From Poecilobothrus nobilitatus (taxonomy: Eukaryota; Arthropoda; Insecta; Diptera; Dolichopodidae), in the NCBI GenBank assembly GCA_947095535.1, contig OX352774.1, positions 235,811,825 through 235,875,824 of the forward strand: a stretch of DNA of 64,000 bases, given 5' to 3'. A model generated the notes under the pieces. The model searched no databases. It saw nothing but the letters and a program-made list of their open reading frames with translations, and had not been told where the DNA came from. Both the position numbers and the translations under genes were made by a program. Shown in pieces: positions 59,086 to 64,000 of this stretch (the first letter of the stretch is position 1; every line of letters starts with the position of its first letter).

Positions 59086-60652
59086 ATACCCGTACGATAG
59101 GATCGGGTATAATAAAATTACTCCTCCGTTTGTAACACCTCGAAATAAGCGAGCTAGATATACCTTCAAAGGTATGGATCGGATCAGAAAAAAATTCTAA
59201 GACTTTTGAGCCATGTCCGTCCGTCCGTCCGTCAGCACGCTAACTCAAAAACTAAGAAAGCTAGAATCTTAAAATTTACACAAAATATGGGAGTAATTTT
59301 TAGGTTCCCTATTTTTTTTGGTTGAGTTTGGACCAAGCCTTAGGGTAGCTCTCGAACACCTAACTTTTAGATCCCCACATTTTTTTTGAAATAGAGCTAT
59401 GAAATTTTAACTGCTGATAGATGTCACAAAAATATTAATTTTATTTTTAATAACTTTTTTTTGTAGCCCCACCCGTTACGGAGCTACAGCTCCCCAAAGG
59501 TTCAAAAAAGCTCTATATTTAAATTGTTATAGCACAAGTTGTATAAGGTATATCTTCATTTTGAAAACGCCAAACGATTACTACTTTTATTAACTTTAAA
59601 AGTATATATACAATAAATATATATTTGTGACATACGGTGTCTTAATTTACCGTTATGCGAAACTCAAATTTTGCAAAATCCTTTAACCCTTCTATCTTCT
59701 AAACGGTTAAAGTTCGAAACTTGAAAATTTGACAGAAGTTAGATCTTTGAAAATTAGTATGAGTCATTTCAGAAATTTTTTTTGTATCACCCCCCGTTTT
59801 GAAGCTGTAAGGGGTCAAAAACTGAAAATTTTCTATTTTTAAACACCTGTAACTTGAACACCTGTTAAAATTTTTTTGAAGTAATACACAAAAATTAAAG
59901 CTTCAACATTATAATCTTATTTCTGTTAATAACTTTTTTTAATAATATAGAGTTACTTTATAATTGACGAAAGTGTTACTTGATTTTTTCAAATTTTCTA
60001 ACAAATTTCTTTAACGAATTTTTTCCATTTTGTTTTACTCGATAATTTGAAATTGTTGAGGATATAATGCGTAGTACAAAAAAATGTAAATAAATATACA
60101 ACATAACGGTTGCTTGAAGAATTTTTATTTATATGATATTGATATACATACATACTTATATAATATCATGTTTATTTACATATCGTATATGTCACTAGTG
60201 AATGAATGATAAGAGTATAGATGTATATTATATAGCGCCGTATTTACATACACATATGTATTTTATTGTACTTATAAGAAATTATTCTGTCAATGGAATA
60301 TTTAAATATAATATAATATAATATTTAAAATTATATTTACTATTTTGTACTAAGTAAATTTAATATACATCTACCGCTTAGTATTAAATGGTACTATATA
60401 ATATTTGAAAAAGTTTTGGATTAATAATCGTTATGTGAAAGGTTAGAATCTGCTTTTGAAGAATGTACATATAAACATATAGTTTGAATATATGTACAAC
60501 CCATAGTTCTAGAAATTATAAAATTCACCCAAATTATTTTAAAATACTAAAATATTAAAAAAATAATATTGTAGGCAGAGTGGCTGTGAACATACTAACG
60601 GTTCGTACGGGTATCTAAGAGTTGACAAAGGCAACTGTATCCTTCCTCGTTT
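59086..60652 (+). repeat. Family A element, full-length copy
   Basis: ATACCCGTACGA at 59086-59097 is exactly inverted at 60603-60614 (TCGTACGGGTAT). After the right arm the conserved terminal block GAGTTGACAAAGGCAACTG...CTTCCTCGTTTT follows. The left part holds GGGTATAATAAAATTACTCC, GTTTGTAACACCTCGAAATA and four GTCC units near 59215-59233, a combination familiar from many fly short repeats. From about 59260 to 60000 the interior is family B in reverse (for instance GTAGCCCCACCCGTTACGGA at 59465). The right 630 bp are those of the copy at 1-632. No transposase frame is present. Confidence 0.8.
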
Positions 60653-61724
60653 TTAATAAAAGTTATGTCTGATTCCAATTTTATAAAAAATAAAAAACTG
60701 TTGTAGTCTGTCTGAAATGCTTTTAAACAATCATATATATATATATATATATACGTAAATACTCATAGCAAATTACGTAAATACAAAAAGTTGCAATTGA
60801 AATGGAAATACTTGAACTTAAACAATAAAGTTCCACTTAAAAAAGAAATTACTTCAATTTTCCAGAAGTTGTTGACATATAATTCAATTTCTTCTAACAA
60901 AACTTTACATATCGAGCATGGGCACTAGTTTCTTGAAAGCCATTGTTAAACTTGTATAAACTTGTATAGTAAAGTTTGGTATTTTTGTCAAAATTAAATG
61001 GGAAAATTTTAAAATCCTATACCTCAAAATTATTAAAGTTAGGTGTGAACGGATGGATTTACAGACCTTAGTTCAATCGACACAGAGTTAAATTCTGAGC
61101 AAGGATATAATACATATTTTTCCATATCTGTCTCACCTCCGATCCTAACTAATCTCATTTCAAGTGTAAATGTCAAAACTTATTATACTATTACAATTAT
61201 GTTTGTACTGGTTATAAAAATTGTGAAAAGGATTAATGGTAATGGAAAGAATTCCTTTCATCAGATATAAGTTCAAATTTAAAGATAACTTTATACTTTT
61301 TTCTACTTTTTTTTTTTTGTAAAAATTCTCTACAGTAATTAAATATCATTAAAATTATCATTATTAATATTAATTTTAATAAAAAAATATTCGTTTCTTT
61401 TTCAACGAATATTAAATGCTATAAAAGAATTTAAATGTTTTAATATTTTACTTTTTTCTCATACTTTTTTTTTTTTAATTAAATTGTTCTTCACTTCACT
61501 TCAAAACACTATTGAAAAATACAATATTTTGTTGCTCTTTTAACTAATACTTCTTATAAATCCTTTAAAATATGATTTTGTTCAAGGATAGTTAATTTTT
61601 TTAATTTATTCTCAAGTGAAACGCAATGAATGAAAAGGATAGAAATATACATAAAAAAAAACGTAATTTTTTAATACAATATTTAATGCTCTTTTGGTAT
61701 TTCGACCAAAAAAAAAAAAAAACA
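60653..61724. other. AT-rich stretch with one family A fragment (minus)
   Basis: About 61020-61165 in reverse complement reads GGATCGGAGGTGAGACAGATATGG...CTTGCTCAGAAT...CTGTAAATCCATCCGTTCACACC, resembling the left part of family A. (TA)n occurs at 60735-60753. The remainder is AT-rich without features. Confidence 0.45.
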
Positions 61725-62960
61725 AGGTAGAATGTAAACCAAAGGTTTTTAAAAGCGCACATTTCTAAAACTCAATACAAACTGAAAAATTTGAAAATTT
61801 CATGTAATAAGAAAAAATGTGAAAATAGGACATTTTCGAAATTTTGAGGGGCCGTAAGTCCGGAATCCTATATAACTAAGGAAAGCCGTTAACACACGTA
61901 AAAATATATTATTGAACCTTTAATTTTCATGTCTTGCCGAAGAAAAATTTGTACAGGTGCCTAAGTTCAGGTGTCTAAAAATACCAAATTTTCAATTTTT
62001 GAGGCGTAATAACTCTTAAAGAGGGGGTGTTACCAAAATTTTCTGAGGAAACTTATACTAATTCTAAAAGTTCTTTCTTGTCTCAAAATTTCAGGTTCCT
62101 ATCTAAAGGGGTGCCGGAGTTATGAAAAAAGAAATTTCATGCAAAATGTGGTTTTCACATAACGGTAAATTTAAATCGTAAATTACAAAATATTACATAA
62201 TTTTGATATTATTTTATATAGATAATAAAATTTTCGATCTTCTGGCGGTTTTAGATTGCAAAATTATTACGCAGAGCCCGAGATATATACATCTGAAAAT
62301 GGAACTTTTTTGCAATTTTGAAGAGCTGCAACTTTGGAACTCTTTACAACTAAAATAAACCTTTAACATACGTAAAAATATATTATTGTAGCTTTAATTT
62401 TTATATCTTGCAAAAGTAAAATGTGTACAGGTTCCTAAGTTACAGGTGTTTAAAAATAGCAAATTTTCAATTTTTAAGCCCTAATAGCTCATAAAAAGGG
62501 GGTGGTCCGAAAAAATTTTCTGAGCAAACTTATACTAATTTTAAAAGTTCTTTCTTGCCTCAAAATTTCAAGCTTCTATCTGGAAGCGTGCCGGAGTTAT
62601 GAAAGTAGAAAAATCATGCAAAATTTGGTTTTCACATAACGGTAAATTTAAATACTAAATTTAAAAAAATTGTATAATTTTGATATTAATTTACAAAGAT
62701 AAAAGAAATACCTGTCGAATGACGTTTTCAGATTGAAAAAATTTTAAGCAGAACATAAGATATATGCATTTAAAAATAGCGCTTTTTCAAAGTTTGAGGG
62801 ACTGTAGCTCCGTAATGGGGGGAGGCTACATGAAAAAGTTGTTCCACAAAATTATTTTTTTTATGAGACCTACCTATGGTTAAAATTTTGAGTGAAACTA
62901 TTATTAGAGTGAAACTAATAAGCACATTTTTTCAAAATTTTTTTGGAAATGTGCTAAAAA
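61725..62960 (+). repeat. Family B element, complete copy with 474-bp internal duplication
   Basis: Both ends are present: AAGGTAGAATGTAAACC at the left and TTTTTTTGGAAATGTGCTAAAA at the right. Internal units begin at 61888 and 62362, again 474 bp apart. It is very similar to the copy at 54633 but lacks the GTAGAAGTTTTGTAAACAGACGG segment near its right end and has short indels. Non-coding. Confidence 0.82.
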
Positions 62961-64000
62961 AGGGAAAATAAAGGAAAACTGTGGTAATTTTTCATCTTAA
63001 AAAACAAAGAAAAAACCGAATTCGCAGTGCACTTTTATTAATTAAAAAAAAAATAGCATTTTTAACATTTCTAAAATGCAAAAATTTCAAAAAGTGAGTT
63101 CAAAGTTAAAGAGATTAAACCGTAGTGAAGTAGTGAAAAAAAAAGTGATACTTTAAAAGTACAGAACAATGTATGTATAGTATGATGTAATTAATTAATC
63201 TATATAAGGTTTTATTAAGCAGCAAGTTAAGCTTTTTAATGAATGGGGGTTTTTTTTTTTTTTTTTTGTTTAAGAAATACTAAAAATTCTGAATAATTAA
63301 TTGAATGGATTGATTGGAGTGAAGAAAGTTCAGCTTTATAATATTTGAACTATAATTAAAGTAATTTAAACATTATTTTTTTTTTCGTTTTGAATGATAA
63401 ATTATTATGTTGATAAAAAATTACCGTTATTATAACATAAACTTACAAAAGAAACATTGTTATTACTTATGTAAATTAAAAAAAAAAAAAAAACACAAAA
63501 AACACAAAAAAAGCAAAATTGCAATTGCAGAAAAGCAATTAAATAACTTCAATGAAAAGGATATCATAGATGAAATTATTTCTTTTGGTGTTCTTTTGTT
63601 TATATCCTTGTTTTTTCAGTTTATGAATGTTAAAAATTTCATTAAATAAATTTTATTTTACTGGTTTTAATTTTCATTTGTTGAAAGTAAAATACAGCAT
63701 AATTAAAAAGAATTAATCGGTTATTCAAATTTAAATCAAATTTAACAAAATTAAATATTTTGGAGAATATTTGTGTATTTATTAATTAGCTTAACAACGG
63801 TGTCCTTACATTTTGCCAACAGAAATTTATACCATTCTTTTGGTATTATAACACTTTCGAGATGCGTTTTAATGCTGTAATTGACTATTCATATAATATG
63901 TATTAAATAGAAATTCCAAAGTATGATATAATATGGTATTGTTATACGTATTGTTATATGTTTGTTATACGTTCTAAGAAGAAAACAATGAAGAGTATAG
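62961..64000. other. AT-rich stretch with no recognised feature
   Basis: Only homopolymer runs (T20 near 63249-63268, A14 near 63478-63493) are seen. The frame at 63407-63649 is lysine-rich from an A run and has no recognisable domain. Confidence 0.55.

Noticed and set aside
59210..59240. Tandem GTCC units as a regulatory array
   Set aside because: The GTCCGTCCGTC segment is a standard part of these short repeats and of many fly elements.
63407..63649. 80-codon frame with lysine run and hydrophobic C-terminus
   Set aside because: The lysine run comes from a poly(A) tract, and nothing else suggests a gene.

Overview
The window is very AT-rich (by eye about four fifths A+T, with many A or T runs of 10 to 25 bases), non-coding, repeat-laden eukaryotic DNA. 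The transposons point to an insect, most likely a fly (Diptera): an I-clade LINE with a downstream-promoter-element start, a second RNase-H-type LINE with a (TAACC) tail, a tRNA-derived SINE, and short repeats carrying the GTCCGTCCGTC-type segment common in fly genomes. The species assignment is inference. I find no host protein-coding gene, no host tRNA or rRNA gene and no CRISPR. Most open frames longer than 60 codons are chance frames in AT-rich sequence. The window is best read as intergenic or long-intron sequence.

The one complete genetic unit is a full-length, apparently intact non-LTR retrotransposon (about 15139-21244, plus strand). It has an initiator/DPE-type promoter at its first base, a gag-like ORF1 with three zinc knuckles (15496-16701), and an ORF2 with APE endonuclease, reverse transcriptase, RNase H and a terminal CCHC motif (16694-20395). 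The stop of ORF1 overlaps the start of ORF2 by 8 nt. A perfect 17-bp repeat at 15124-15140 and 21245-21261 looks like the target-site duplication. The right copy lies about 755 bp beyond a poly(A) signal and A-tract (20456-20490), so the insertion either carried extra 3' sequence or has an unusually long two-part 3' UTR.

Around it lie decayed elements. A 5'-truncated LINE 3' end sits at 33560-33974 (minus) with a perfect 14-bp target duplication. Two older LINE C-terminal remnants are at 35418-35680 and 58443-58755 (minus). Three copies of one SINE are at 4385, 10847 (minus) and 56966. A non-autonomous repeat group occurs throughout: family A at 1-632, 4745, 41165 and 59086-60652, and family B at 1730, 7130, 13820, 30394(-), 44466(-), 46850(-), 54633 and 61725. 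Reverse-complemented B matches the interior and right terminus of A, so A and B belong to one superfamily. Some B copies have an internal 474-bp tandem duplication.

Smaller structures include a perfect 19-bp inverted repeat around an AT palindrome (30074-30205), an inverted and direct repeat cluster (26960-27446), degenerate minisatellites (23246, 26679, 31375), ATG/CAT microsatellites (51763, 52861), and a 56-codon open frame of unusually high GC (37953-38123, minus) that I cannot identify.
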